DNA of 64,000 nt, taken from the NCBI RefSeq assembly GCF_910592395.1, contig NC_088322.1:10287431-10351430 (forward strand). The letters are read 5' to 3'. The notes below the pieces were generated by a model, which had not been told where the DNA came from, ran no database searches, and saw only the letters and a list, made by a program, of their open reading frames with translations. The position numbers and the translations under genes are program-made. Numbering within the stretch: the stretch's first letter is position 1; the number at the start of each line of letters is the position of its first letter. This stretch comes from Lineus longissimus (lineage: Eukaryota; Nemertea; Pilidiophora; Heteronemertea; Lineidae). This document shows, in pieces, positions 25,301-40,300 of the stretch.

Positions 25301-28300
25301 GGAAGGGGACCAGTTAAGAATAAGAAAATATATCATTTTAAAATAGAACTCTGTAAGTAGAATTACAAATCAGTGAAAGTGAAAATTTTTACCCAAATAT
25401 ACAAATAATCCGCAATTTTTTTTTTTCAGGTACAAGGATGGGAAACAGATCACCCCAGGCAAGAAATACGAGATGACCCGCAAGGACAAGATGGCCATTC
25501 TCAACATCAAAGAAACAGAACCCAAGGATGATGGCACGTACAAGTGTGAGGCATCCAATATCATTGGCAGCGTTGACTCGTCAGCCAAGGTCACTGTCCA
25601 TGGTAGGTTCCTCTTAAATACTCTGTCTGCTCTTTAAAGGAATTACAGAGTTTGAACGAAGCTTTATATTTCTCTGTAAACCAGGATGGGTTTTGGACTA
25701 GTATTTCTTGACTTTACAGTCCTTTGAATATACCTTTAAACTAGGATCTGAGTGTCTGTAGGTCCTGTGCGATAATGATCACTAACTTTAGGTAAATGTT
25801 TTACCTCGAGTGAAAGTAATTGCCCCAAAGTCAATTCATGGGCCTGGCCTATTTGCCTAGAAAATATAGCTTGAGAAAGAGAAGAAGATCACAATATAAA
25901 CATTGGCATATTATTTCTCAATTTCTAAAAAATAAATTCTCTTCCTCTTCTAGTTCGTCCGGTCATCGATTGTGACAAGAAATACAAGGAGCCTCAGAGT
26001 CTGCGTGCTGGTTCGACCTTGTCCATTCCAGTCAAGGTCACTGGGAAGCCGCAACCAACTGTATCATGGTCACTCAATGACAAAACGTTGACGTCCTCCG
26101 GTGACATCACCATCGTGAGTGAGGGTGAATCGTCCATGATTACCGTGAAACCCTGCAACAGGACGGAGTCCGGTGTCTACCTTGTCTCGGCGCAGAACAT
26201 TGTCGGAACAGCTAACAAAGAATTTGAGGTCGTCGTAAAGGACGTACCGTCCGTTCCACGCGAGCTCAAAGTTACAGATGTCCAGAAGGAATCCATCGCA
26301 ATCAGTTGGCAGGTACCAGAGGATGACGGTGGCTCACCAATTACTGGTTACGTTATCGAGAAACGTGACGCCAAGAAGAACACTTGGGCCAATGCGGGTA
26401 AAGTAAAACCTGCTGAGTTGGCGTTCACTTTGACTAAACTGATTGAAGGCAATGAGTATTACATCCGAGTGATTGCTGAGAATCAGATAGGGCAGAGCAA
26501 ACCTGCAGAACTCCCAGAACCAGTCAAGGCGAAGAGTCCATTTGGTGAGTAGCATAAACTTTGATAGTCCCAGTAGAAAAATCTTAAGCAATGATTTTGA
26601 GTTTCTTATAAAATTGGTTTGAATGTTTGGAGTCATTTCTATAAACAAAGTCAGTCAGTAATTTGCCGATATGAAAAAATGAATTGTTTGAGAATAACAT
26701 TTACTCGTGTCCTGTGACGTTGGAGTGTTAAGAAAAAATAAACCTGAGGTTAAACGGAAAGTATAAGGAAGACTCATTCTTCAAAAAGTAACCAATATTT
26801 TGAAATGCAGATTTTTGGGGACTATTTCACTCAAAAAATGACACTTCGTTTTCCTTGCCAGATCTTCCTGGTCCACCACTGAACCTCCGCCCAACCGATG
26901 TCAGCAAGACCCAGATCTCCATCGCTTACGAACCACCAGAGTACGACGGTGGCACCCCGATCATTGGCTACGTGATCGAGCGCCGACAGGCCTACAGCAC
27001 CAAGTGGATCAAGCTGAACAGGGAACCAGTGCCCGAGTTGGCCTACACCGATTCCGACGTTACAGAGAACCAGGAGTACGAGTTTAGGGTCAGCGCACAG
27101 AATGCTGAAGGTGTCGGCCCACCGTCAAAGACTCTTGGACCAATCAAAGCCAAGGATCCTTACGGTATGTATATGTTGTATTCTGTAATACAAATGCACT
27201 CCTGCTGAGTTTCCAAAGATCATTGGTAGAGATAACAAGAAACATATAAGGCTTTGATTCAACAGAAATAGTTTGATCTCTAATAACAATTTCCCTCCCT
27301 ATTACAGATGTTCCAGGTCAACCGGGTAAACCCGTTGTGGAAGAGATCACTGCCGATGCTGCCCACGTGACTTGGGCGCCACCCAAAGATGATGGCGGAA
27401 GCCCGATAGTCAACTACATCATGGAGATGAAGAAACCCCAGGACTATGAATGGTCTGTCGTCAACGCCGATTTCACTGTGCCAAACCCAGAGCACACTGT
27501 TAAGGGCCTGAAGCCAGAGACGGATTATATCTTTAGGGTGACAGCTGTCAACAAGGCTGGACCTGGCAAGCCATCGGAGCCATCTGATGTTGCCAAATAT
27601 GGTAAGTGTAACAAAGCTACATCAAATTGTCTAGTCAGTAGATGTCACAAAATGTCTTCCTCTATTCCCCGCAGTCTTCTCGACATTTTGATCTTCACAC
27701 CAGGTTTTTCACCACTGGATTTCAAAGAGAGCTCCTCAAGAACTTGAATGTTCTCAGTCATCTGATTGAATTCACTCAATATTTTGGGGAGATGTTAAAC
27801 TAATTAAGATATCCGTCGGTGTATTTCATAGAAACACCCCTGAAGATCATCAAACCACTCGAAGATGCAGAGGTCAAGAAAATGCCCATGACAGTCACCT
27901 TCGAATGTAAACTCAACAAAGAGAACATCGACGTCGAGTGGTACAAAGACAACAAACTGCTCGCTCCCGGCAAGAAATACAAGATGGAGGCCAAGGGCGC
28001 CACCTATAAACTGACTGTGAATGATGTTGATGATGAGGATGATGGCTCATACACATTCAAGGTCAAGGACAAGGATTTGAAATCGCAGGCAGGACTCTTC
28101 GTTGAAGGTTTGTACTTTTTTTGATCCAAAATCTTGGAAACTCTGCACAGTTGCGAAAGCTATTTCGAAAATTAAAATGACCAACATATTGGGAAACTCT
28201 TTGCTGTTTCCGACATGACGTCAGTCCCTGCATCGAACACAACAGACACTGACCCCTTAACTCGACTGAGTTCAGCCACTTCATCACTAGTGCTGCTCTC

Positions 28301-31300
28301 CGAGAAAGAGGCAAATTCATATAATAATATATCTTTCTGTCTCTGCAGTTCCACCAACACTCAAACTAGACAAGGACTTCGAAGATACCATCATCATGAA
28401 AGTCAACACATCGAAAATCATTTCAATTCCATTCTTGGCTGCTCCGATGCCCAAGATCACATGGACATGTAACGATGCGATGTTATCCGACAATAAACGT
28501 ATCACCGAGCAGACGATCCGTGGCATGACGTCGCTGACGATCAGTCGCGCCGAGAGACAGGATGCCGGAGATTACGCTGTCAAGATTGAGAACAAGTTTG
28601 GTACTGTCAGCCATGCCATTAAGGTTATAGTTCTGGGTAAGTTTTAAAATGATACTTTGCTTTTGACCCTTCAGTCAAACTGCTACCATGACCTCTGTAG
28701 AGTTGGACAGACCTTACTCCTACCCAAAAGGCTGGAAATTGATCCATTGACTAGGTTTGGCGAATACAATACAACACGATATTGCAACTGAATGTCATGT
28801 ACTTCCTTATGTAACTACGCACCTCTGTCAATTCCAGATAAACCTTCACCTCCGGAGAACCTTAAGGTGCCGGAAGTCACACCGCAGTCAGCAAAACTAA
28901 CCTGGGACGTCCCCAAGGATGACGGTGGTTCACCGATTACAGGCTACATCATTGAGAAACGTGACGCCAACAGGCAGTCCTGGAATGAGGTTGGCCAGAC
29001 GGATAAATTGGAGTACATCGTTTTCAAGCTCGTCGAGAAGAACCAGTATGTTTTCCGCGTCTCTGCCAAGAATGATGTTGGAGTCAGTGAGCCCGCAGAG
29101 ACACCGATTATTACTGCCAAGTGGACATTTGGTAAGTGGCTGACATTGTGGTTTTGTCTTCGCCTACAGTCTGCCAGAGTATGACTGAGACTGAGAGTTT
29201 TTAAACCGGGCTCCTGGTCTTGATGATAATTACGTGTTCATTTAGAAAATGCATTGCTCTGAAAAGAATTTTAACACAAAATGGTTGCCAGCCCTCCTGT
29301 TTTCTGATTCATTTACTTCAACTTTACAGAACCACCAGGCCCTCCAGAGGCACCAACTCTGACTGACATCTTCAAGACGTCAGCCGTTGTCAACTGGCAG
29401 CCACCACTCAACGATGGTGGCTCTCCTGTCATCGGCTACCACGTGGAGCGCAAGTTGACCTCCAGCAGCAGATGGGCCAAGGTCAACAAGGAAATCATTC
29501 CGGAATTGACCTTCAAGGATGGTGACCTAAATAAGGATATGGAGTACCAGTACCGTGTGATGGCTGAGAACAAGGCTGGTGTTGGCCCACCGAGTGAGCC
29601 CAGCAAGCCCTTCACTGCTAAGGACCCCTGGGGTGAGTTTTCCATGAAATTTCCTCTACATCAAGTTGATATTTTTAAGGGCATTGTAGTATGGTATTTA
29701 ATTGTTGACAAACTCTCTTACAGACAAACCTGGTCCACCAGGTATCCCACAGTTCAGCGAGGTCACTGACACGTCTGTCCGAGCAACCTGGACCCCACCA
29801 GAAGATGATGGTGGCTCCCCCATCACTGGTTACCACCTAGAGTACATGGTAGTCGGTGGAAACAAATGGGCACCCGCGCAAATTGACACTCTTACCGATA
29901 TGACGATGGTCGTAAAACGTTTGAAGACAGATACGGAGTACATCTTCCGTGTCTGTGCCGAGAACAAGGTCGGGACTGGACCATTCTCTAAGAATACTGA
30001 ACCAATCAAGATCAAGGCACCACTTGGTAAGTTAATGTTAATTTGGATGCCTGATTTTTGCTTTTCGTTTTCCTTGCTTTAATTTTGACAAATAATAAAG
30101 AGAGATAAAATGGGAAAAGCAATACATACTGACCTATTTCTTATTACAGTTGGCGATGCGCCCAAGCTTGAGGTTGGTCTCGAAGATGTCACGGTTGTCG
30201 TACCAAATGAGGCGAAGCTGGATTGTGACATTGATTGTGGTACACCAGCAGCTGAAATTAAATGGTAAGGTATTGGGTGTGCAGTTGGGCCTTGATTCTA
30301 CCTAGTTCAAGGACTTTGGTTAGCCTAGCAACTCTGCCTTCACCCGGAAGGTTTTGGCAATTCCTTAGCTTTGTAGACAACTTCTGTGCCATCAATCAGA
30401 AGTAGTGATCTCTTTTAATCAGGGTTTGCTAATCTGATTTTTCTCTACCCCAGGTTCAAGGGCAACAAGCCAGTCTCCTCCGGTGGCCGTTACACGATCA
30501 CCTACAAGAACAAACTGTCAGAACTCAAGATCAAGGACACGACACCAGATGATGCTGCGCTCTACAAGTGTACGGCATCTAATATCATTGGGAACGTGGA
30601 GACGTCTGCGAATCTTCTCGTGCACAGTAAGTTCATCCTTTCATCAACAACGGACCAGAAGACTTCTATGACTGGGTTGACATTGTAGTAAGCAGTCCAT
30701 GGACGAGGTTTATTGTCAAGTGCCACAGTATTTTTGCAAGTGGCGATTGTGAAATTTCCCCAGAACTCTAACCGCAAAGTTTGGCGGGTGAAGTTGCTGC
30801 TTTGAGCGGCACTTGGCAAGCCAATTAAATGACTGTGTAGACAGTTCAGGGGTCGGCACAAGTGCCCTGCTCAGGTAAGGAGGAGAACTGTGTTGGGGAA
30901 AGGACTACAGACTCTCTTTGAGATCTTGGAGCAAAAGGGGCCAAGCAGTTTATTACTGAAAGCCTAATAGTGGCTTTTGATTAATTCCTCACATCACCTA
31001 TTCATCATCAAGCCCTCAATAGTCCCAAACGTCACCTGTTACTTTTTTCCTCCAGTGCATCCCAACATTGAGCATGACAAGAAATTTGCTGAGCCACAGT
31101 CAGTCAAGGCAGGCAAGACATTCAACGTCCCTGTAAAGATTACCGGCATCCCAACGCCAAAGGTCACATGGTCTGTGAACGAGAAGCCAGTGGAGCCGTC
31201 TGATCGGTTAACCTTGGAGGCAAAGGACACTCATTATTCTATCACTTTGAAAAATCTTACGAGAAAGGATGCTGGTGTTTACACCGTGTCAGCAGAGAAT

Positions 31301-34300
31301 ATCGTTGGACGTAAACACGCCGAGTTTGAACTCAAGGTTCTGGGTGAGTATTTTGAAGTTGCTACATTCAACCAAATCAGCTGTGGCATTGAACAGAAGA
31401 TTTCTTTCCCCACATTTATCAACAACTAAAGTGCTCTGGATCAAAATTGAAGCTGCTGGGTAGATTTGATTAATCTGCATTATTTTCTTCATTACTTCTA
31501 GATGTGCCATCACCTCCACGTGATCTCAATGTAACTGACGTTCAGAAGGAATCCATCTCTGTTGCTTGGCAACCATCCGAGGATGATGGTGGCTCACCAA
31601 TCACAAGCTACATCTTGGAGAAGCGTGATGCCAAGAAGACCTCATGGTCCAACGCCGGCAAAGTCAAACCAAAGGATCTCGAGTTCCAGGTCGCAAAACT
31701 GATCGAGGGCAATGAGTATTTCATTCGTGTGATTGCTGAGAATGAGATTGGTCAGAGCCAACCATGTGAACTGAAGGAGCCTGTCAAGGCTAAGAGTCCA
31801 TTTGGTAAGTGTGTCCAGTTTTTGATTGATCAAATTTGCATAAACCTTTTTCAAATTACCTTATCCTTTGTTGCTATTTAAAGTCTGCTCTAAATATTTC
31901 CTGTAAATGAGGTGTGTCTCATTCTGTAGACATCTATTCTAAACCTTGTTGCTGATGAAGCCTTCACTTAATTTTGTTGCTAATGAGAACTTATTTTACA
32001 GATGTTCCCGGTCCACCAATCAATCTTCACCTCACTGACGTCTCCAAGACCTCCATCTCCATTGAGTGGCAACCACCTACATCGGACGGCGGTTCTCCAA
32101 TCATTGGTTACATCGTCGAGAGGCGCCAGGCCAAGAGCAACCGCTGGATCAAACTAAACAAGACACCAGTACCCGAGTTGATGTATTCCGTCTCTGATGT
32201 GATTGAGAACCAGGAGTATGAGTTCCAGGTCTCGGCTGAGAATGCCGAGGGACAGGGACCACCGACAGATACACTTGGACCAGTCAAGGCAAAGGATCCT
32301 TATGGTGAGTGCGGAAATAATGCACCTGTGCTGTAAGACGGGACACCTTCTAGGCCTCCCAACACTTTCGGATGTGGGTTGACCAGGAATTGGCCCTTTG
32401 GCCGCCATAGTGTGCAACAGGCTGATGATAATCTGAATGTTAAGCCTAAAAACTTTTGTATCAACTCAGAAATTTGAAAGATTTACCAACAAAACCAGAT
32501 AATTCTTGTCATTTCTTAGTATGAACCAGCTACAACAAAGACATATTTTCAGATGTTCCTGGTCAGCCTGGTAAGCCAGTTGTCGAAGAGATTACTGCGG
32601 ATACTGCCCATGTGACATGGGCGCCACCTAAAGATGATGGAGGCAGCCCAATCGTCAACTACACCGTCGAGATGAAGCAGCCAAATGAGTACAAGTGGTC
32701 TGTGATCAACGCTGACTTCAGCGTACCTAACCCAGAGCACACTGTAAAGGGCCTGAAGCCGGAGACGGATTATATCTTTAGAGCAACAGCCGTCAACAAG
32801 GCCGGACCTGGCAAACCATCTGAGCCATCTGATGTTGCCAAATACTGTAAGTATTTTCTTACCGGAATTTTAAAACTTACTAACGCCCTCTGACTGAAAA
32901 AATATAGTGTACTCACATACTTCAATTAACAGGATTAACTATATGTTTGTGCAGTTTACCAAAATAAGTAGGAATTAAAATTATCTGTAAATGAGATGGG
33001 TCTAGATATTCAGGATTGGCATGTTTCGTTAGGAAATGCCCAGAAGGTGAGGGATTAGTTTTGAAACAATGATTCATTTCATCTTGTCGAATCAACTGAA
33101 ATAATCAAAAAATACTTTCTCTGTTGCAGTAACCCCTCTGAAGATTATCCGAGAACTCCAGGACAATCGCGTCAAGAAGTTGCCGAGCACGGTCACATTT
33201 GAATGTGAACTCAACAAAGCTGATGTTGATGTCGAATGGTACAGAGGTGATAAGTTACTTGCTCCTGGCAAGAAATACAAGATGGAGGCCAAGGGCGCCG
33301 TCTATAAACTGACAATTGATGATATAGATGATGAAGATGACTCGGATTACACTTTCAAGGTCAAGGACAGAGATCTGAAGTCGACTGCTGGTCTCTTTGT
33401 CGAAGGTTCGTAACTTTTAGAGCAGATAAAGTTGTCAAAGAAATTTAGTATTTGATATGGCATATAGATACCATCTTATGTCACCCTCATTGACTCTACA
33501 TTTGAGTGATAGTTATGGATGTAGAGAGTATAGTTGACTGACAAATGCCCCCTTCCGTCTATGTCTTTTGCATATTCGCAAGTTCTTGCCAAGAGTTCCC
33601 TACGCTCTTCAAGTCACTTCGTCCCAACCCGTTGTTTTAATAGTTGGACGATAAAATCTTTCCTTCTCTTTGACAAAATTGTTTCTTCTGATTTCAGTTC
33701 CCCCAGCTCTGAAATTGGACAAAGATTTTGAAGACACCATCATCATGAAGGTCAATACCTCCAAGGTCATTGAGATACCATTCTCTGCTGCTCCGATGCC
33801 GAAGATCACTTGGACATTCAACGACGCAAAACTATCTGGCGAGAAACGTATCACTGAGCAGACGATCCGTGGCATGACATCGCTGACGATCAGTCGCGCC
33901 GAGAGACAGGATGCCGGAGATTATGCTGTCAAGCTCGAGAACAAGTTTGGTACTGTCAGCCATGCTTTCAAGGTCATCGTTATCGGTAGGTGTGATCGTA
34001 CAGTGTTCGATGGACGCATTTTAAATAAGTAGTTGGTCTAAAACGGGTTTTAGAAGCTCTTCTCTGGTTTGCAACATTGCTGAGTTCATTCAAAAGATCA
34101 GGAAAAGCTAGACTGTTGCAACATCTTGTACTAGTTTGTTAAATTTATTTAGTGACCTATGCCCTCATTTTCTTTAGACAAACCATCTCCACCCGAGAAT
34201 CTGAAGTATCCTGAAGTCACTCCACAGTCGTGTAAGCTAACCTGGGACATCCCCAAGGATGACGGAGGCTCCCCCATCACTGGCTACATCGTAGAGAAAC

Positions 34301-37300
34301 GTGACGCCAACCGGCAGACATTCAATGAGGTCGCAACGACCGTCAATTTGGAGAACGTTGTCCCCAAACTTGTTGAGAACAACCAATACGTTTTCCGTGT
34401 CTCGGCCAAAAATGATGTCGGTGTTAGTGAGCCTGCTGAAACGCCAATCATTACAGCCAGATACACGTTCGGTGAGTTTCTGAAATGTTTGTTCACGTTA
34501 ATGGTACGACAATGCGTTTCTGACCATGCCATACTACACCCAGCTGTATAAATGGGTACAGTTGAGTTGGCTTGGGTTGTAGTGCTGTTTTTTTAAAATC
34601 TTCCTCAACACAGAGTAGGTCACATTTCCCATTTTCTTTCATTCAGAAAAACCAGGGCCACCCGAAACACCAACAGTTTCAGATATCTTCAAGACATCTG
34701 CAGTTGTTGCCTGGCAGCCGCCCCTCAACGATGGTGGCTCTCCTGTCCTCGGCTACCACTTGGAGCGCAGGATGACATCTGGGAACCGCTGGATCAAAGT
34801 CAACAAAGAAATCATCAAGGAATTGACCTTCAAGGATGATGACCTCAAAGAGGGTTTGGAGTTTGAGTACCGTGTGATGGCCGAGAACAAGGCTGGTGTT
34901 GGCCCACCGAGCTCACCTTCTAAACCATTCACTGCCAAAGATCCTTGGGGTGAGTAGGGAGGGGCATTTACCATAATCTGGCTTGCTTTCATCTGAAAAT
35001 TGATGAGTTGTTGAATCCAGAAGGTGCATACTATTTTATCAGACACCAGGGCACAGACTTCAGGACTGTCAACTGTCAAAAACTGTCACTTGCCTCAGAG
35101 CCAGTCCATTGAAACAAAGCTTGAAGGTCTGTTTTGTGGGACAGCTGACCGTAAATGGAAGCACTATGGCCACATTTTGGAAGATGCCGAATTTCTTGCT
35201 GCAGAGAGATGGAAACCAGTAGAGACGTTTGCACTTAAGGAAAGTTAATTGATTTCTTTTCGGCTTTCAGATAAACCAGGTCCACCTGGCATCCCAAGTT
35301 TCAGTGAAATCACTGACACCTCAGTAAGGGTGACATGGTCGCCACCCGAGGATGATGGTGGTTCACCAATCACCAACTACAATCTCGAATACATGGCTGT
35401 TGACGGCAAGAAATGGGCCCTGGCATCTGTTGACAAGTTGTCCGACACGACCATGGTTGTGAAACGTCTTAAGAAGGACCAAGAGTACCTGTTCCGCGTA
35501 TGCGCTGAGAACAAGGTTGGCACTGGACCATTCTCTCAGAACAAGGAACCAATCAAGATTGTGGCTCCTCTTGGTGAGTTGATGAATGATTTATCGAATT
35601 CCAGTACTTTCTAAGAATATGTTTTTTAGTGTATATTATGTTACTCCGAGCGATTTTGAATTCCATGTCTAATTTTCTCCATCTCTGTCTTTCAGTTGGT
35701 ACTGCGCCAAAGCTCGAGGCTGGTCTGGATGACGTGACAGTTGTTGTCCCCAATGAGGCCAAGCTGGACTGCGACATTGCTGGTGGTGACCCAGTTGCTG
35801 ACATCAAATGGTAAGTCGACATGAAGTCAGCCGTTCCACAAGCAATTTGGTAGCAGCTACAAAATGCTAACCGGTATCTCCTTGTTGTGAATGAAATGAT
35901 ATCAGTGATCTTTCTCACCGATCTACCCTTCTTAGACAAAGACCTTGACACTAACCATGAGGGTGACCTTGAAATTCACCATGACCTTAACCTTTACAAA
36001 TTGCATTCACTTGTACACTTTATTACAGGTTCAAGAACAACAAAGAGTTGACGGCAAGTGACAAATACAAGATCAGTTACAAGAACAAGACTGCCGCGTT
36101 GATCATCAAAGACAGCAAACCTGAGGATGCTGCCACCTATAGGTGTACTGCATCAAACATCATTGCAAATGTGGAGACACAGGCCAATGTTATCGTCCAC
36201 AGTAAGTAGGCAAATAAATCTTATTTTCTCTGGAACAAAATGATTCCGACACATGGACAGAAAGTGTCATGAGCTGACGTTTGAAGTATCAAGCCGACAT
36301 TCGGTGATGACTGTTTTGAACAGATGATCACTGATACAAAAAGCTCTTCTCTGTTGCAAGCAGGCAGTTGAACTTAGTGGTGCTATCACAAGTTCACTGT
36401 TATGAATGGACAGTTAATTTTAAGAGCAGCATTCATTGCCATGAGCTGACGTTCAGTGAGAAATTCCTGTCATCTTCCATTTCAGTGCATCCCAACATTG
36501 AGTTCGACAAGAAATACAAAGAGCCCCAATCGCTTAAGGCCGAGAAGACCTTCACTGTCCCAGTCAAAGTCACTGGTATTCCAACACCCAAGGTCACCTG
36601 GTCCCTAAATGACAAGCCTCTGGAACCTTCCAAGCGTGTCATCTTAGAGTCAAAGGAGAACTTGTATTACACTATTTCTGTGAAGCAACTGACTCGCCAA
36701 GATGCAGGCATCTACACTGTGTCGGCTGAGAATGTTGTCGGAAGGAAACATGCCGAGTTTGAACTCAAAGTTCTAGACAAACCCTCTCCTCCACGTGACT
36801 TGAAAGTGACTGACGTCCAACGCGAGTCCATCTCCGTTGCCTGGCAACCATCCGAGGATGATGGTGGCTCACCAATCACGAGCTACATCTTGGAGAAGCG
36901 TGACGCTAAGAAGACCTCATGGACCAATGCCGGCAAAGTCAAACCAAAGGATCTCGAGTTCCAGATAGCGAAACTGATCGAGGGCAATGAGTACTTCATC
37001 CGTGTGATTGCTGAGAATGAGATTGGTCAGAGTGAACCATGTGAACTGAAGGAGCCTGTCAAGGCCAAGAGTCCATTTGGTATGTAAATAATTTAAATAT
37101 TTTATCCGGTGGTCTCAGAAAGCAGTAGTTCTTTTCCTGGCTTTATTGTACTGTAGTATATTTGACAAATAACTTGACATTCTACGAATGTCGGAAGGAC
37201 TTTTACGATGCATTTTGTTCATTTTGGTATCAGTTGTGCCCAGGTAATATTCAACTTCACTTGCCATAGACCTAAACTTTGTTGCCAGTTCTCACCAAAT

Positions 37301-40300
37301 TCAAACTCTATCCCAAATTCTCTTCAGACGTTCCTGGCCCACCAATCAAATTCCATGTGACTGATGTGAGCAAGTCTCAAATCTCCCTTGCCTGGGAACC
37401 TCCACTATCTGATGGCGGTACCCCAATCAAGGGTTACATTATCGAGCGAAAGTCAAGGACAAGTCAGCGCTGGGTCAAGATGAACAAGACACTCGTCCCA
37501 GAGCTTGCTTTCACAGTGACGGATGTCACTGAGAACCAAGAGTACGAGTTCCAGGTCTCTGCTGAGAATGCTGAGGGTGTAGGCGCTCCTGCTGATACAC
37601 TTGGACCTATCAAGGCTAAGGATGCATATGGTGAGTAATCTGCCGCTGAATTTGATGTAGCTGAGTGCTGACTTTGTTGTCGAGTGGTTTTCACGGCTAT
37701 TCGGTGAGGGAATCAGGTATCAGGCTTTGGACTTTGACTATTGATGCACGAGCTGTTGCAGTTTCACCAAACGATCTGCATTAATTTCGACATGAATATT
37801 GCAGTTTGCTCTTTCTTTTCAGATGTTCCTGGACAACCAGGCAAACCCAAGGTTGAGGAGATCACTGCCGAGACGGCCAAGGTAACTTGGTCCCCTCCAA
37901 AAGACGATGGTGGCAGTCCTATTGTGAACTACCTTCTCGAAATGAAGAAGCCTTCTGACACAAAATGGTCTGTTGTCAATGCTGACTTCACAATTCCCTC
38001 GCCGGAGCATACCGTGCCAGGCTTGAAGGCAGAGACAGACTACATGTTCAGGGTGACAGCTTACAATAAGGCCGGGCCTGGCAAACCATCTGAACCTTCA
38101 GATGTAGCCAAGTATGGTAAGTTTCAGACGTCTTCTATGGAATTTCTTTGACGTCTGCTGAAGTATTTTTGTGGGTTTTGTTGCAGAATTTCTTGGGTGT
38201 CCGCCGAATTTTGTTGGTGTCTGCTCCAGAATTTCATTGATGTCTGCTTCAAACTTTGATTTTAATGTATTTACTCCCAAGTGTTAAAATATCGTGTTAA
38301 TTATCCGTTCTACAGAAACGCCTGTCAAGATCATACTTGAGCTCACTGACAACCAGGTCAAGAAAATTCCTGATACAGTCACATTTGAAGCCGAGCTTAA
38401 CAAGCCCAATGTTGAGGTGCAGTGGTTCAAGAATGGTCAGCCTATCTCACCAAGCCCCAAGTACAAGATCGAAGCAAAGGGCAAGATACATCGTCTCACT
38501 GTAAATGATGTAAATTCTGAAGATGATGCAGACTATACTATGAAGGTCAAGGACACAGACCTGAAGACAACTGCTGCTATCTTTGTTGAAGGTGAGTAAT
38601 TTGGAGTCTTCTTGTTAAAAGATAGTGTCCAAACTTAAACATGCAGAACCAGCACCGGCATTTGCATTTAGAGCAAAAACTTGCAACAGTTTGTCTAAAA
38701 CCTGATTCAACTCTCTCTTTTTAGTGCCTCCTAAATTCATGCTTGACAAGAAGTTTGAGGACACCATCATCATGAAGGTCAAGACATCCAAGGTCATTGA
38801 GGTGCCATTTGTCGCGAGCCCGATGCCAAAGATCACATGGGCTTTAAATGACGGGAAATTCTCTGATGAGAAACGTGTGACAGTGGAGACAATCCGTGGT
38901 ATGACTGCCCTGACGATCAGCCGTGCTGAGAGACAGGATGCCGGAGATTATACGCTCAAGATCGAGAACAAGTTCGGCACAATTAGCATGACTGTTCATG
39001 TCAAGGTCCTGGATAAACCAACACCCGTCAGAAATCTTGCTCCCGATGAGATCACACCAGAGTCTGTTCACCTGACATGGAAGGAACCAGAAGACAATGG
39101 TGGCTCTGATATCACAGGTTACATCATCGAGAGGCGCGACGCTAACCGCCAGAGTTACAACAAGATTGGCCAAGTCAAAACTCTTGAGTACCTCGCCACA
39201 AAGTTGGTGGAAGGCAACCAATACGTCTTCCAAGTTATTGCAGAGAATGAGGTTGGACAGAGCGATGGGGTTGAAACAAAATCAATCACAGCCAAGTATG
39301 GTTTTGGTAAGTTTAATTCCCTTAAATTTTTGTTTTCATCTGCAACAGCTACCACATACTACAGAAACATTTGTCTCAAAATTTCTGTGATGTCTGCTGC
39401 AGAACTTCTTAGGTGTCTCCTTAAGAATGTCTGTGAAATCAGCCGCAGAATTTACAATATGGGTTGTTGAATTCATTTCACTGTTATATCTGCTATCATT
39501 TCTTCGACATACCTGCCATTGTCTTGTCGCATTTCAAATAACACTTCAACATTCATGTTCCAATTTGCAGACAAACCAGGTCCCCCTGAAGCTCCAACCG
39601 TCTCAGATATCTTCAAGACTTCTGCTGTGGTCAACTGGCAGCCACCAGCAAATGATGGTGGGGCTCCAATCCTTGGATACCACCTTGAGCGACGCCTGAC
39701 TTCCAGCTCCCGCTGGACCAAGATCAATGACAAGATCGTCAAGGAGTTGACCTTCAAAGACAATGACCTCAAGGAGGGCATGGAGTACATGTACCGGGTG
39801 ATGGCTGAGAACAAGGCTGGTGTTGGTCCTCCGAGTGAACCAAGCAAGCCTTTCACTGCTAAGGATCCTTGGGGTTCGTATCACCACACTGAGTAATACC
39901 TTTTCTGGTTCATTTCTTTTCATGTGGATTGATTTTAGAAATTTGGTTTCAAAACGTCAAAAGAACTAAGCATTTTCGTAACTTGACCACTTCCACCTTT
40001 CAGATAAACCAGGCCCACCTGGCATCCCAAGTTTCAGCGAGATCACTGACACCTCAGTGAGAGTGACATGGTCTCCACCCGAGGATGACGGTGGTTCACC
40101 AATTACCAATTACAATCTGGAATACATGGCTGTTGACGGCAAGAAATGGGCTCCAGCATCCATTGATAAGATGACTGATACATCTTTGGTTGTGAAACGT
40201 CTCAAGAAGGACCAGGAGTACCTGTTCCGTGTATGCGCTGAGAACAAGGTTGGCACTGGACCATTCTCCCAGAACAAGGAACCCATCAAGATTGTGGCTC

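Larger units (their letters stand above)
20594..25602 (+). repeat. Super-repeat unit B (exons 19-28)
   Basis: Complete ten-domain unit, 2931 coding bp. Here S1 and S2 are separate exons while S6-S7 are fused, the reverse of unit A. Confidence 0.9.
25954..30626 (+). repeat. Super-repeat unit C (exons 29-38)
   Basis: Complete ten-domain unit, 2940 coding bp. S1-S2 fused, S6 and S7 separate, S10 split. Confidence 0.9.
31056..36201 (+). repeat. Super-repeat unit D (exons 39-49)
   Basis: Complete ten-domain unit, 2940 coding bp. Neither Ig-FN3 joint is fused here, so it has the most exons (11). Its S2, S1 and S10 exons are the nearest relatives of the E-J array, which likely grew from a unit like this. 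Confidence 0.9.

Noticed and set aside
37080-37327. Separate genes for each unit, each super-repeat as its own transcription unit
   Set aside because: No start, stop or polyadenylation arrangement between units; all junctions are phase 1 splice sites that continue one frame.
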